From Nocardioides luteus (lineage in GTDB: Bacteria > Actinomycetota > Actinomycetes > Propionibacteriales > Nocardioidaceae), in contig NZ_JZDQ02000028.1 in assembly GCF_000960475.2 (NCBI RefSeq), positions 25,284 to 89,283 of the forward strand: a stretch of DNA of 64,000 nt, in the 5' to 3' direction. A program made the translations under genes and the position numbers. Position 1 is the first letter of the stretch. Each line of letters opens with the position of its first letter. Shown here one piece after another: positions 34,336 through 47,220 of the stretch. The notes under the pieces are model-generated. The model worked only from the letters and a program-made list of their open reading frames with translations. It was not told where the DNA came from and searched no databases.

Positions 34336-34767
34336 GTGGGGAACGCGGACTACGAACAGCTGCTGAGAGGTGCCTCCCTGCGCGTCACTCGCCCGCGAGT
34401 GGCCGTTCTGGGGGCCGTCACCGAGAACGCGCACGCCGACACCGAGACCATCCTCGGAGCGGTGCGCGAGCGGCTTCCGGACGTCTCCCATCAAGCCGTC
34501 TACGACTCTCTGGCCGCCCTCTCGGCAGCCGGGATCGTACGCCGCATCCAGCCGTCCGGCTCGGTGGCTCGTTACGAGACCCGGGTCGGGGACAACCACC
34601 ACCACGTGGTCTGCCGCTCCTGCGGGAGCATCGCCGACGTCGATTGCGCCGTCGGCCATGCGCCCTGCTTGACGGCATCGGACGACAACGGCTTCGTCGT
34701 CGACGAGGCCGAGGTCATCTACTGGGGCACCTGTCCGCAGTGCCAGGCCGCCCAGCGCAAGAACTGA
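34336..34767 (+). CDS. furA: Fur family regulator FurA
   Basis: 143 residues from GTG 34336. A winged helix in the N-terminal half (HQAVYDSLAALSAAGIVRRI) is followed by the metal-binding region NHHHVVCRSCGSIADVDC and a second Cys pair CPQC. It lies 40 bases before katG, the standard actinobacterial furA-katG pair, where FurA represses both genes until oxidised by peroxide. Apparently leaderless. Confidence 0.94.
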   Translation: MGNADYEQLLRGASLRVTRPRVAVLGAVTENAHADTETILGAVRERLPDVSHQAVYDSLAALSAAGIVRRIQPSGSVARYETRVGDNHHHVVCRSCGSIADVDCAVGHAPCLTASDDNGFVVDEAEVIYWGTCPQCQAAQRKN

Positions 34768-34807
34768 GCAGCGCAGCAATGATCCGAACAAGAAGGACTG
34801 GAATCTG

Positions 34808-36958
<2,151 letters not shown>

Positions 36959-36995
36959 TGATCTGAGGCCGTACGCCGCTGCGTACGACCGACAC

Positions 36996-37025
36996 GGAGG
37001 CCGGCCCCTTGCGGGGTCGGCCTCC
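36996..37025 (+). terminator. Terminator after katG
   Basis: GGAGGCCGGCCCC-TTGC-GGGGTCGGCCTCC, a 13-bp stem with one mismatch, 37 bases after the katG stop. Confidence 0.75.
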
Positions 37026-37090
37026 GTCGTCATACCCACCCGGGTAGGATCAACGGCCGCCGCAATCAGTTGCCGAGGTCAGGTGGAGCA

Positions 37091-39550
37091 ATGGAACACC
37101 GGAGCGCAGAGCCTCCGAAGGGTCCTACCGGTCCGCCGCCGTCGTGGCGGCCGCCCCCGCCGCCCCCGCCTCGGGCCCCTCGGATCGCGGCCGAGCCGCC
37201 CCGAGCCGCCCCCAGTCGGCCGGGTGCGCGTCGAGCCGCGCCCACGCCGTCGGTGGCGCGGGAGCTGCTGGCCAAGGTCGAGCCGGCGATGGGCTGGGCT
37301 GCCGAGCGGTGGACGGCGGCCAGGGAGTCCCTGGGGACGAGATCCGGCACCTCGAGCCCGTCGAGCCCGTCGAGCTGGCGACGCTGGGGGAGGCTCACCG
37401 CGAAGGTGGCGCTGGTCGGGTTTCTGGCGATCGCCCTGATCGGGTCGGTGACGGCGATCGTGGCCTACAACCGGATCACGGTGCCGGACCCCAACGCCGC
37501 GTTCGAGGTCGAGACCTCGTTCGTCTACTACGCCAACGGCAAGACCGAGCTCGGCCGCTACCAGGAGGGCGACCAGAACCGGATCAAGCTGGATGCCGAC
37601 GAGATCCCGGAGCTGGTCAAGCACGCCGTGGTCGCCGCCGAGGACCGTACGTTCTACGAGAACAGCGGCGTCGACCTCAAGGGCATCGTGCGGGCCGCCT
37701 TCTCCAACACCACCGAGGGCACCGCCGGGGGCGCGTCCACGATCACCCAGCAGTACGTCAAGAACTACTACCTCAACTCCGAGCGGTCCTACTCGCGCAA
37801 GCTGAAGGAAGCGGTCATCGCCCTGAAGCTGACCCGGCAGAAGAGCAAGGACCAGATCCTCACCGACTACCTCAACACGATCTACTTCCACCGCGGCGCC
37901 TACGGCATCGAGGCGGCCGCGAAGGCCTACTTCGCCAAGCCCGCCAAGGACCTCTCGCTCCAGCAGGCCGCGGCGCTCGCCGCGATCCTCAACAACCCGA
38001 GCGGCTTCGACCCGGCCAGCTCGACCTTCCGGGGTGAGAAGGAGCTGCTCGGCCGCTACCAGTACGTCCTCTCCGGCATGGTCGCCCTCGGCTACCTGAA
38101 GCAGGCCGATGCCGACAAGGTGAAGAACACGCTGCCGAAGTTCCCGGCGAAGACGGTGCCGAGCCGGCTCGGCGGCCAGCGGGGCCACGCGCTGACCATG
38201 ATCAAGGCCGAGCTGCTCGGTCTGAAGGGTGCCGAGGGCAAGCCGCTGTTCACCGAGGAGGAGATCGACAGCGGCGGCCTGCGGATCACCGCGACGCTCT
38301 CGCCGAAGGTGATGAAGGCGTCGGCCACGGCCGCGAAGACGGTGAAGCCGAAGAACCGGAAGGCGTACGTCAAAGACGACCCCGACCAGAAGAACGCCCT
38401 GCACGTCGCGACCGCCTCGGTCGACGTCGCGTCCGGCGCCCTGCTCGGTTTCTACGGCGGCCAGGACTATCTCGACAGCCAGCACAACTGGGCCGCGACC
38501 GGTGGCCACGCCGGGTCGACGATGAAGGTCTTCGCCACCGCGGCGGCGATCGCGAAGGGCTACTCGCTCGAGTCGACGTGGGCGGGCGACTCGCCGTTCA
38601 CGACCTACACGGGCGCACCGGTGGTCAACGAGGGTGAGCAGGCCGGGGTCGCCGACGGGATGGACTACGGCGAGCACATCACCATGCTCAAGGCGCTGGA
38701 GCAGTCGGTGAACACGGCCTACATCGACATGACCGAGTCGATGGGCGGTCCCGCGGAGGGCCGCAAGGCGATCTACCAGACTGCGCTCGACGCGGGGCTC
38801 ACGCCCGAGAAGGCGGACCCGAAGCATCCCGGTATCCCGAGCACGTCCAGCTACCTCACCGACCACGACGACCGGATCGCCCTGGGCGGAGCCAACGTCA
38901 GCCCGATCAACATGGCCAACGCCTACGCCACGATCGCCGACGGCGGCTATCGGCATGACGTGCACGTGGTGAAGAAGGTCCGCGACCGGGCCGGCAACGT
39001 CCTCTACAGCTGGAACGGCCGCAAGAACGCCCGGCACGCGATCTCCGAGGACATCGCGGCCGACGTGACGTACGCGATGCAGGGTGTCGTGCAGAACGGG
39101 TCGGGACAGAAGGCGCAGAGCATCGGCCGGCCGGTGGCCGGCAAGACCGGCACCGGCACCTGCACCAACGAGCAGTACGTCTGCTCGTCCTGGTTCGTCG
39201 GGTTCACGCCGCAGATCGCCACCGCCGTCCGCTACTCGCGGGGCAACGGTGAAGGGAGGCTCGACGGTGGCTGGATGCCGTCCTACTTCGGCGCCGACTA
39301 TCCCACCGAGACCTGGGCGGCCATCATGGCGAAGGCCATGGAGGGCAAGGAGGTCGAGAACTTCCCGGAGCCGGTCTACGTCGACGGCCAGGACCCCGAG
39401 CCCGGTCACGAGAAGCAGCTGATCGCGCCGCCGCCTCCTCCGCCGAAGAAGGACGACGGCGAGGAGTGCGACCCGATCGCGGAGTTCTTCGGCGCCTGCG
39501 ACGGCAAGGGCAAGGACAAGGGCGGAGACCCCTGGGGCGGGCGTCCGTGA
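37091..39550 (+). CDS. Class A penicillin-binding protein
   Basis: 819 residues, bifunctional peptidoglycan synthase. Pro/Arg-rich cytoplasmic N-terminus, one membrane segment (about 105-127), a GT51 transglycosylase domain (E184 in AAEDRTFY, then GGASTITQQYVKN) and a transpeptidase domain (S476 in GSTMK, SVN, KTGTG at about 685). A Pro- and charge-rich C-terminus follows. The ATG at 37091 is preferred over an upstream TTG because AGGTGGAG lies just before it. Confidence 0.94.
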   Translation: MEHRSAEPPKGPTGPPPSWRPPPPPPPRAPRIAAEPPRAAPSRPGARRAAPTPSVARELLAKVEPAMGWAAERWTAARESLGTRSGTSSPSSPSSWRRWGRLTAKVALVGFLAIALIGSVTAIVAYNRITVPDPNAAFEVETSFVYYANGKTELGRYQEGDQNRIKLDADEIPELVKHAVVAAEDRTFYENSGVDLKGIVRAAFSNTTEGTAGGASTITQQYVKNYYLNSERSYSRKLKEAVIALKLTRQKSKDQILTDYLNTIYFHRGAYGIEAAAKAYFAKPAKDLSLQQAAALAAILNNPSGFDPASSTFRGEKELLGRYQYVLSGMVALGYLKQADADKVKNTLPKFPAKTVPSRLGGQRGHALTMIKAELLGLKGAEGKPLFTEEEIDSGGLRITATLSPKVMKASATAAKTVKPKNRKAYVKDDPDQKNALHVATASVDVASGALLGFYGGQDYLDSQHNWAATGGHAGSTMKVFATAAAIAKGYSLESTWAGDSPFTTYTGAPVVNEGEQAGVADGMDYGEHITMLKALEQSVNTAYIDMTESMGGPAEGRKAIYQTALDAGLTPEKADPKHPGIPSTSSYLTDHDDRIALGGANVSPINMANAYATIADGGYRHDVHVVKKVRDRAGNVLYSWNGRKNARHAISEDIAADVTYAMQGVVQNGSGQKAQSIGRPVAGKTGTGTCTNEQYVCSSWFVGFTPQIATAVRYSRGNGEGRLDGGWMPSYFGADYPTETWAAIMAKAMEGKEVENFPEPVYVDGQDPEPGHEKQLIAPPPPPPKKDDGEECDPIAEFFGACDGKGKDKGGDPWGGRP

Positions 39551-39619
39551 TCTGAGATCCGTGCCCACGGATCGAGACGACGAGTTGGTGGGCGCGCTCC
39601 GGTTCGGGCACCATCTTCG

Positions 39620-39745
39620 CCGAAGGTCACGACTGCCAGCGCGAAGCCCCGGCTTGCTGGCGGGCAACCCTCCCACGCGGTGGGGTGCTCCGGGTGACGA
39701 CCAGGCCCACGCCGAGGTGGTGCGGGCAAGCGCGTGCTTCGCCGG
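39620..39745 (+). promoter_or_regulatory. SAM-IV riboswitch
   Basis: The stretch GCCAGCGCGAAGCCCCGGC, TTGCTGGCGGGCAACC, GGTGGGGTGCTCCGGGTGA and CGACCAGGC follows the SAM-IV consensus, with GGTCACGACT and GGTGACGACC as the closing elements. It lies about 50 bases before a PLP enzyme gene. SAM-IV occurs mainly in actinobacteria before sulfur-metabolism genes. Confidence 0.85.
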
Positions 39746-39794
39746 GCAGCCGTGGTGCGGCCCTGGGGAGCCATGACCCCTGAAGGGTGCCCCC

Positions 39795-41114
39795 ATGTCC
39801 CTGCTCCCGCTCGTCGGCTCGAACACCCAGGTCCCGCTGCTGGACGGCACGACCACGACGTACGCCAACCTCGATGTGGCCGCCTCGGCGCCGGCGCTGC
39901 AGGCGGTGGCTGACCGGGTGGCCGAGGTCCTGCCCTGGTACGCCTCGGTGCACCGTGGCGCCGGCTACCTGTCCCAGGTCTCGACCGCCCTCTACGAGGA
40001 GTCGCGCGCGACCATCGGCGCCTACGTCGGAGCCCGCGAGGACGACGTCACCGTCATCACCCGCAACACCACCGACGCGGTGAACCTGCTGGCCGGCTGC
40101 GTACCGGGGCGGGTGCTCGTCCTCGACATCGAGCACCACGCCAACCTGCTCCCGTGGCACCGGGTCGAGGCGGGCGTCACCGCGATCGCCGGGCGCGACA
40201 CCCTCGCCGGCACCATCGAGGCCCTGGCCGCCGAGCTGGCCCACGACCGCTACGCCCTGGTGGCAATCACCGGCGCCTCCAACGTCACCGGCGAGGCGCT
40301 GCCGATCGGAGAGATCGTCACCCTGGCCCACGCCCACGGCGCCCGGGTCCTCGTCGACGGTGCCCAGCTGCTCGCCCACCGGCACTTCTCGCTGGCCGCG
40401 ACCGGCGCCGACTACGTCGCCTTCTCCGGCCACAAGCTCTACGCGCCCTACGGCGCCGGCGCCCTCGTCGGCCGCCGCGACTGGCTCGACGTCGGCACCC
40501 CCTACCTCGCCGGGGGAGGGGCGGTCGACGACGTGGAGGTGGGCGAGACCACGTGGCAGCCCGCCCCCGCACGCCACGAGGGCGGCTCGCCCAACGTCAT
40601 CGGCGCTGCCGCCCTGGCCGCGGCCTGTACGACTCTCGGCGACCTGTCGGCCGCCGAGCTGGACCGCCACGAGGCGTCGCTGAGGGGGCGCCTCGTGGCC
40701 GGCCTGTCCGTGCTCGACGGGGTCGACGTCGTCCGCCTCTGGCCCGACTCCGACGAGCCGGTCGGGGTCGTCACGTTCACCGTCGACGGCATCGAGCCCG
40801 GCCGGGTGGCGGCCTACCTCTCCGCCGAGCACGGCCTGGGCGTACGCGACGGCCGCTTCTGCGCCCAGCCGCTCCTCAAGCGCCTGGGGCTCGCCGGCGG
40901 CGCGGTCCGCGCGAGCATCGGCATCGGGACCTCGGTCGCCGACGTGGACCGGCTGGTGGCCGGCGTACGCGCCCTTCTCGCCGGTGACGTCCGGGGTGAC
41001 TACATCCTCCGCGACGGCGCCTGGACGCTCGCCGAGGACCCGCGGCCGCTGGTCGGGCCGGTCGGTCTCACTCGGCTGGCCGACACCGCCGGATCCTGCG
41101 GCGTGGCGGTGTAG
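39795..41114 (+). CDS. Class V aminotransferase, cysteine-desulfurase-like
   Basis: 439 residues. PLP lysine in FSGHKLYAPYGAG, cofactor-binding DGAQLLAHR and a Cys in RFCAQPLLKRLG at the place of the desulfurase catalytic loop. The extra C-terminal segment after residue about 400 is unusual. The SAM-IV riboswitch implies a role in methionine, cysteine or SAM-linked sulfur supply rather than housekeeping Fe-S assembly; this is inference. Not a clear SufS or IscS, and no suf genes are adjacent. Confidence 0.83.
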   Translation: MSLLPLVGSNTQVPLLDGTTTTYANLDVAASAPALQAVADRVAEVLPWYASVHRGAGYLSQVSTALYEESRATIGAYVGAREDDVTVITRNTTDAVNLLAGCVPGRVLVLDIEHHANLLPWHRVEAGVTAIAGRDTLAGTIEALAAELAHDRYALVAITGASNVTGEALPIGEIVTLAHAHGARVLVDGAQLLAHRHFSLAATGADYVAFSGHKLYAPYGAGALVGRRDWLDVGTPYLAGGGAVDDVEVGETTWQPAPARHEGGSPNVIGAAALAAACTTLGDLSAAELDRHEASLRGRLVAGLSVLDGVDVVRLWPDSDEPVGVVTFTVDGIEPGRVAAYLSAEHGLGVRDGRFCAQPLLKRLGLAGGAVRASIGIGTSVADVDRLVAGVRALLAGDVRGDYILRDGAWTLAEDPRPLVGPVGLTRLADTAGSCGVAV

Positions 41115-41153
41115 CGCCGGGATGATTCCGCTCGCTCACGGCGTTGAGAAGCT

Positions 41154-42209
41154 GTGAGCGAACGAGTGCATGGCGAGCGGAAGGTACGCGGCGGCAAGCT
41201 GGTCGTCGTCGACGCGACGGTCTCCGCGGACACGATCATCGATGTCGTCCTCTCGGGCGACTTCTTCCTGGAACCCGACGAGGCGCTGGGGTGGCTGACC
41301 GCGGCGCTGGAGGGACAGCCAGCCGACGCGTCCCTCGACCGGCTGACGGCCTCTCTGGACGCCGCCGCCCGTGACGCCGTGCTGGTCGGTTTCGGCACCC
41401 GCGACATCGCCCTGACGGTGCTGCGGGCGCTCGGCCGGGCCACGACGTGGGACGACCTCGACCTCGAGATCGTCGAGACCGGGCCGCTGTCCCCGACGAT
41501 GCAGATGGCCCTCGACGAGGTCATCGTCCGCCAGGTCGCCGAGGGCCGCCGCGCCCCCAACCTGAGGTTCTGGGACTGGGCCAGCAGCGCGGTCGTGATC
41601 GGCAGCTACCAGTCGCTCTCCAACGAGGTCGACGAGGCCGCCGCCGAGCGTCACGGCATCGAGGTCGTACGCCGCATCTCGGGCGGTGGCGCGATGTTCA
41701 TCGAGCCCGGCAACACCATCACCTACAGCCTCGCCGTGCCCGACACGCTCGTGGCCGGGATGTCGTTCCAGGAGTCCTACGCGTTCCTGGACGAGTGGGT
41801 GCTGCGCGGCCTGCGCAGCGTCGGCATCGAGGCCGCGTACGCCGGCCTGAACGACATCGCCTCGCCGGTCGGCAAGATCGCCGGCGCCGCGCAGAAGCGG
41901 ATCCCCGGCGGCGTCCTGCACCACGTCACGATGGCCTACGACATCGACGCCGACAAGATGCTCGAGGTGCTTCGGATCGGCCGGGAGAAGATGTCCGACA
42001 AGGGCACCAGGAGCGCTGCCAAGCGCGTCGACCCGATCCGTTCGCAGACCGGGCTCGGGCGCGAGAAGGTCATCGCCGCGCTGCTGGCCGAGTTCGAGCA
42101 GAGCTTCGGGGCTGCGTACGTCGGGCTCGATCAGGCCACGATCGACGAGGCGGCGGCGCTGGTTGTTGGTAAGCACGGCACCAGGGAATGGATCACTCGG
42201 GTGCCGTAG
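41154..42209 (+). CDS. Lipoate-protein ligase with N-terminal accessory domain
   Basis: 351 residues from GTG 41154 with GAGAAG upstream. An N-terminal segment (about 1-90, GGKLVVVDATVSADTI and SGDFFLEPDEAL) resembles the LplA C-terminal or LplB accessory domain, here placed first. The catalytic biotin/lipoate ligase domain follows, with RRISGGGAMFIEPGNTITYS. Likely attaches lipoate or octanoate to E2 or GcvH proteins. A strong terminator follows. Confidence 0.88.
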   Translation: MSERVHGERKVRGGKLVVVDATVSADTIIDVVLSGDFFLEPDEALGWLTAALEGQPADASLDRLTASLDAAARDAVLVGFGTRDIALTVLRALGRATTWDDLDLEIVETGPLSPTMQMALDEVIVRQVAEGRRAPNLRFWDWASSAVVIGSYQSLSNEVDEAAAERHGIEVVRRISGGGAMFIEPGNTITYSLAVPDTLVAGMSFQESYAFLDEWVLRGLRSVGIEAAYAGLNDIASPVGKIAGAAQKRIPGGVLHHVTMAYDIDADKMLEVLRIGREKMSDKGTRSAAKRVDPIRSQTGLGREKVIAALLAEFEQSFGAAYVGLDQATIDEAAALVVGKHGTREWITRVP

Positions 42210-42237
42210 GCGGGGTGCTGCCGCACGTACGCGACTG

Positions 42238-42290
42238 GATCTCGACCCGCTTCGCGGCTTCGCAGGCTCAGCCGCTGCGCTCGCTCGATC
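42238..42290. repeat. Dispersed repeat copy
   Basis: Begins GATCTCGACCCGCTTCGCGG and ends CGCTCGCTCGATC. Nearly the same 53 bases occur at 50407-50459 with GGTC ends. The ends are imperfect inverted copies of each other. Confidence 0.7.
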
Positions 42291-42291
42291 T

Positions 42292-42340
42292 CCAAATCGT
42301 TTTGAGGCCGGCGACTTCGTCGCCGGCCTCAAAGATTTGG
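42292..42340 (+). terminator. Long palindromic terminator
   Basis: CCAAATC-gt-TTTGAGGCCGGCGAC, loop TTC, then GTCGCCGGCCTCAAA-GATTTGG: 22 paired bases with a 2-base bulge. It follows the lipoate ligase gene. Confidence 0.8.
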
Positions 42341-42605
42341 ACTCCGCTGCTCGGAGCGTTCCTTGGATGAGATGGGGGGGTCCTCATTCACGACCGACAT
42401 CACGAGCAGCGGAGCGTCGCCAGTTTGGCACGCTCGAACTGGCCGTCGCAATAGGTGAAGGCCCCTCTGACCATATTTTCTGTCGGTCGATCCGCAGGGC
42501 AGAACTCATGAGGTATCGAAAGTGCCTTTCTAGAGGCCTTCGACCCTGTCACCGGGCCCTGGCGCGGGAGTATGGCCGGGGCTGCGAATGACGATGGCGG
42601 CGGTG
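42341..42605. other. Non-coding stretch with nothing recognised
   Basis: About 265 bases between the terminator and the leuS leader. Local GC is lower (for example CATATTTTCTGTCGG) and neither strand has a convincing ORF, RNA or repeat. The -35 region of the leuS leader promoter (TGACGA at 42589-42594) lies at its end. Confidence 0.5.
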
Positions 42606-42611
42606 GTCGGC

Positions 42612-42617
42612 TACCCT
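42612..42617 (+). promoter_or_regulatory. -10 element of the leuS leader
   Basis: TACCCT, 6 bases before the leader-peptide ATG; TGACGA lies 17 bases upstream. Confidence 0.5.
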
Positions 42618-42623
42618 GGACAC

Positions 42624-42662
42624 ATGCAGATGTCTGTCCTGCTTCTTAGGCAGCCGCGCTGA
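42624..42662 (+). CDS. Leucine leader peptide of leuS
   Basis: Twelve codons reading MQMSVLLLRQPR then TGA, with three consecutive Leu codons (CTG CTT CTT at 42639-42647). CTT is rare in this genome, which would favour ribosome stalling. It appears leaderless behind TACCCT. The downstream RNA can form the alternative hairpins of a classical attenuator. Leu-rich leader peptides are known for leuA operons in actinobacteria; here the regulated gene is leuS. Confidence 0.7.
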   Translation: MQMSVLLLRQPR

Positions 42663-42717
42663 CCCTGAGGGACACACCCCGGTCACGCGGCTACCCCTCC
42701 ATGTGAGGGGCCTTTTT
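42652..42717 (+). promoter_or_regulatory. Transcription attenuator upstream of leuS
   Basis: Hairpin 1: AGCCGCG-C-TGACC (42652-42664) pairs with GGTCACGCGGCT (42681-42692). Terminator: CCCCTC (42694-42699) pairs with GAGGGG (42705-42710), followed by CCTTTTT. Antiterminator: GAGGG (42667-42671) can instead pair with CCCTC (42695-42699). A ribosome stalled on the Leu codons would block hairpin 1 and free the antiterminator strand. Confidence 0.65.
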
Positions 42718-42782
42718 AGTTCTACGGAGCTTTGTTCCAGAAGCAGTTTTGACGCACGACACTCGACAAGGACGAAAGACCA

Positions 42783-45266
<2,484 letters not shown>

Positions 45267-45279
45267 TAGAAGGACCGGA

Positions 45280-46017
45280 GTGGGGAGGATTCACGGACGG
45301 GAGGCGACCGCCGCCGATCTGTCTGCGCTCGCCCTCACCGGCTTCGGACACTTCACCTCGATGCATGTCGAGGGCGGTGGGGTCAAGGGACTGGATCTCC
45401 ATCTCGATCGGCTGGCGCGGGATTGCCGTGCAGTCTTCGACGCCGAGCTGGATCGCGCGGCCGTCCTCGGAGCGATTCGGAACGCGATCGCTGCCGGCGC
45501 CGGCGACTGCACGCTCCGAGTGACGGTCTTCGACCCGGACCTCACGTTGGCCAACCTGGGCACTGCCCAAGCACGTCCGATCCCGATGGTCACCACTCGC
45601 CCGAGTGCGTCGAGCGTCCTGGCGCCGATGCGTGTGCTGAGTGTGGCGTTTCAGCGAGAGATGCCTTCGGTGAAACACGTCGGCCTCTTCGGCCAGTTGC
45701 GTCACCGGGTCGCCGCGAAGCGTGCGGGGTTCGACGACGTGCTCTTCGTTGATCCCGCCTCGGGTCGGGTGAGCGAGGGCTGCACCTGGAACGTAGGCTT
45801 CGTCACTCAGGACGGTGAGGTCGTCTGGCCGGATGCGGCGGTACTCCCAGGAGTGACGATGGCGCTCGTTGCGGATGCGGCTGGCGCGCATGTGACTCGG
45901 CCAGTCCTGAGAGACGACGTACTGGGGATGCGTGCTGCGTTTGCACCAACGCGAGCATCGGCGTACGTCCGATCAGTTCCGTCGACGACCGTTGTTTCGA
46001 TGTCGAGGATCCGATGA
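45280..46017 (+). CDS. Class IV aminotransferase family protein
   Basis: 245 residues from GTG 45280, with AAGGACCGGA upstream and 13 bases after leuS. Fold-type IV PLP pattern: likely Schiff-base Lys in PSVKHVGLFGQ, then AAKRAGFDDVLFVDP and RVSEGCTWNVGFV. Short and PabC-like; could be aminodeoxychorismate lyase or a branched-chain or D-amino acid aminotransferase. Co-transcription with leuS would fit a branched-chain role, but the sequence does not decide. Confidence 0.8.
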   Translation: MGRIHGREATAADLSALALTGFGHFTSMHVEGGGVKGLDLHLDRLARDCRAVFDAELDRAAVLGAIRNAIAAGAGDCTLRVTVFDPDLTLANLGTAQARPIPMVTTRPSASSVLAPMRVLSVAFQREMPSVKHVGLFGQLRHRVAAKRAGFDDVLFVDPASGRVSEGCTWNVGFVTQDGEVVWPDAAVLPGVTMALVADAAGAHVTRPVLRDDVLGMRAAFAPTRASAYVRSVPSTTVVSMSRIR

Positions 46018-46080
46018 TCGCTGAGCTGCAATCGGCGTACCGCCAGATCCATGTTCAGTCGCCGTAGGTGACGTTCTTGC

Positions 46081-46156
46081 AGAATCACACATGTGCAGGG
46101 TTCTGTCGTCGCCCGGACAAACGCGCGCGATGACTTCCATGCACGTGTGCGATTCT
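46081..46156. repeat. Spaced inverted repeat in an intergenic region
   Basis: Left arm AGAATCACACATGTGCA (46081-46097) and right arm TGCACGTGTGCGATTCT (46140-46156) match with 2 differences in 17, across a 42-base centre. It lies in a 239-base gap with no gene. Possible terminator of the leuS transcript, protein-binding site, or remnant of a small element. Confidence 0.55.
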
Positions 46157-46244
46157 TGGACGCCGATGTCCAGGTCCGGTGAGGTCGGTGGACAACGGGT
46201 TCGTGCGACGAAACGGTTGGTTCTGGCCACGTGGTGAAGCCCGA

Positions 46245-46250
46245 TAGGCT
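46245..46250 (+). promoter_or_regulatory. -10 element of the degV gene
   Basis: TAGGCT, 6 bases before the ATG; leaderless pattern. Confidence 0.45.
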
Positions 46251-46256
46251 GCGGGC

Positions 46257-47117
46257 ATGGCCCGGGTAGCGATCGTGACCGACTCGACCGCGATGCTTCC
46301 ATCCGATCTCGGGGATGCCACGGAGCTGATCACGTCGGTGCCGTTGCAGGTGATCGTGGATGGGACGTCGTACGACGACGGGGTGGAGGAGACGTCGCCT
46401 GAAGCCCTTCTGACGGCGTTGGCCGCGCACAAGACCGTGACGACCTCGCGGCCCTCGCCGGCGCTCCTGGCGGAGGTCTACGCCAAGCTCGCGGCGCAGG
46501 GCTTCGACGAGATCGTCTCCATCCACCTCTCCGCTGAGCTGAGCGCGACCTGTGAGTCCTCGATGCTCGCGGCGCGGGAGGTCTCCATCCCGGTGCTCAC
46601 CGTGGACACGCGGCTGGTGGGGCCGGGGGTCGGGTTCGCGGTGATGGCGGCCGCGGCGGTGGCCGCGCGGGGCGGGACTGCTGCCGAGGCGCGAGAGGCC
46701 GCGTTGTCGAGGATCGCTGCGACGCGTTCCTACTTCTATGTCGACACCCTCGAGTATCTGCGCCGGGGCGGGCGGATCGGTGCTGCCGCGGCGCTGCTGG
46801 GGACCGCCTTGGCCGTCAAGCCGCTGCTCACGATCGAGGAGGGCCGCGTCGTGCCGCACGAGCGGGTGCGTACGGCTGAGCGGGCGATCGCGCGGCTGCA
46901 GGCACTCGGCGTGGAGGCCTGCGAGGACGCCGACGGCGTCGAGGTCGTCGTCGCGCATCTGGGCAGCCCCGACCGGGCGGCCGCGGTGACCGAGGGACTC
47001 TCTTCGGAGCTGGACGGCAAGATCGACGGCGACGTACGCGTCGGGGAGCTGGGTGCGGTGCTCGGTGCGCACGTCGGGCCGGGGTGCGTGGCCGTCGTCG
47101 TGGGGCCTCGGGTCTGA
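46257..47117 (+). CDS. DegV family fatty-acid-binding protein
   Basis: 286 residues. DegV features are VTDSTAMLPSDL at the N-terminus, VTTSRPSPALLAEVY, FYVDTLEYLRRGGRIGAAAALLG and VKPLLTIEEGRV. The family binds a fatty acid and presents it to the FakA kinase in Firmicutes; the partner is not in this window. Placement before comEA-comEC-holA is conserved in many actinobacteria. Confidence 0.93.
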   Translation: MARVAIVTDSTAMLPSDLGDATELITSVPLQVIVDGTSYDDGVEETSPEALLTALAAHKTVTTSRPSPALLAEVYAKLAAQGFDEIVSIHLSAELSATCESSMLAAREVSIPVLTVDTRLVGPGVGFAVMAAAAVAARGGTAAEAREAALSRIAATRSYFYVDTLEYLRRGGRIGAAAALLGTALAVKPLLTIEEGRVVPHERVRTAERAIARLQALGVEACEDADGVEVVVAHLGSPDRAAAVTEGLSSELDGKIDGDVRVGELGAVLGAHVGPGCVAVVVGPRV

Positions 47118-47207
47118 TTTCGGGCCGGTTGCCGTCCACAGGGGCGGTTGAGGATCGGGTTCTCCACAGGCGCTGGAAACGCGCTCGGAACTGTCGGCGC
47201 GGGCGCA

Positions 47208-47213
47208 TAGCTT
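47208..47213 (+). promoter_or_regulatory. -10 element of comEA
   Basis: TAGCTT, 7 bases before the ATG; leaderless pattern. Confidence 0.45.
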
Positions 47214-47220
47214 CGGCGTC

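Noticed and set aside
37079..39868. 929-codon minus-strand frame opposite the penicillin-binding protein
   Set aside because: Shadow composition and no motifs; the plus-strand gene has all GT51 and transpeptidase motifs.
42163..42591. 142-codon plus-strand frame in the lplA-leuS gap
   Set aside because: It runs through a terminator palindrome and repeat copy; no homology-like pattern and no ribosome site.
42720..42782. T-box riboswitch before leuS
   Set aside because: No T-box core or specifier-loop architecture is visible; the Leu leader peptide and attenuator explain the terminator better.
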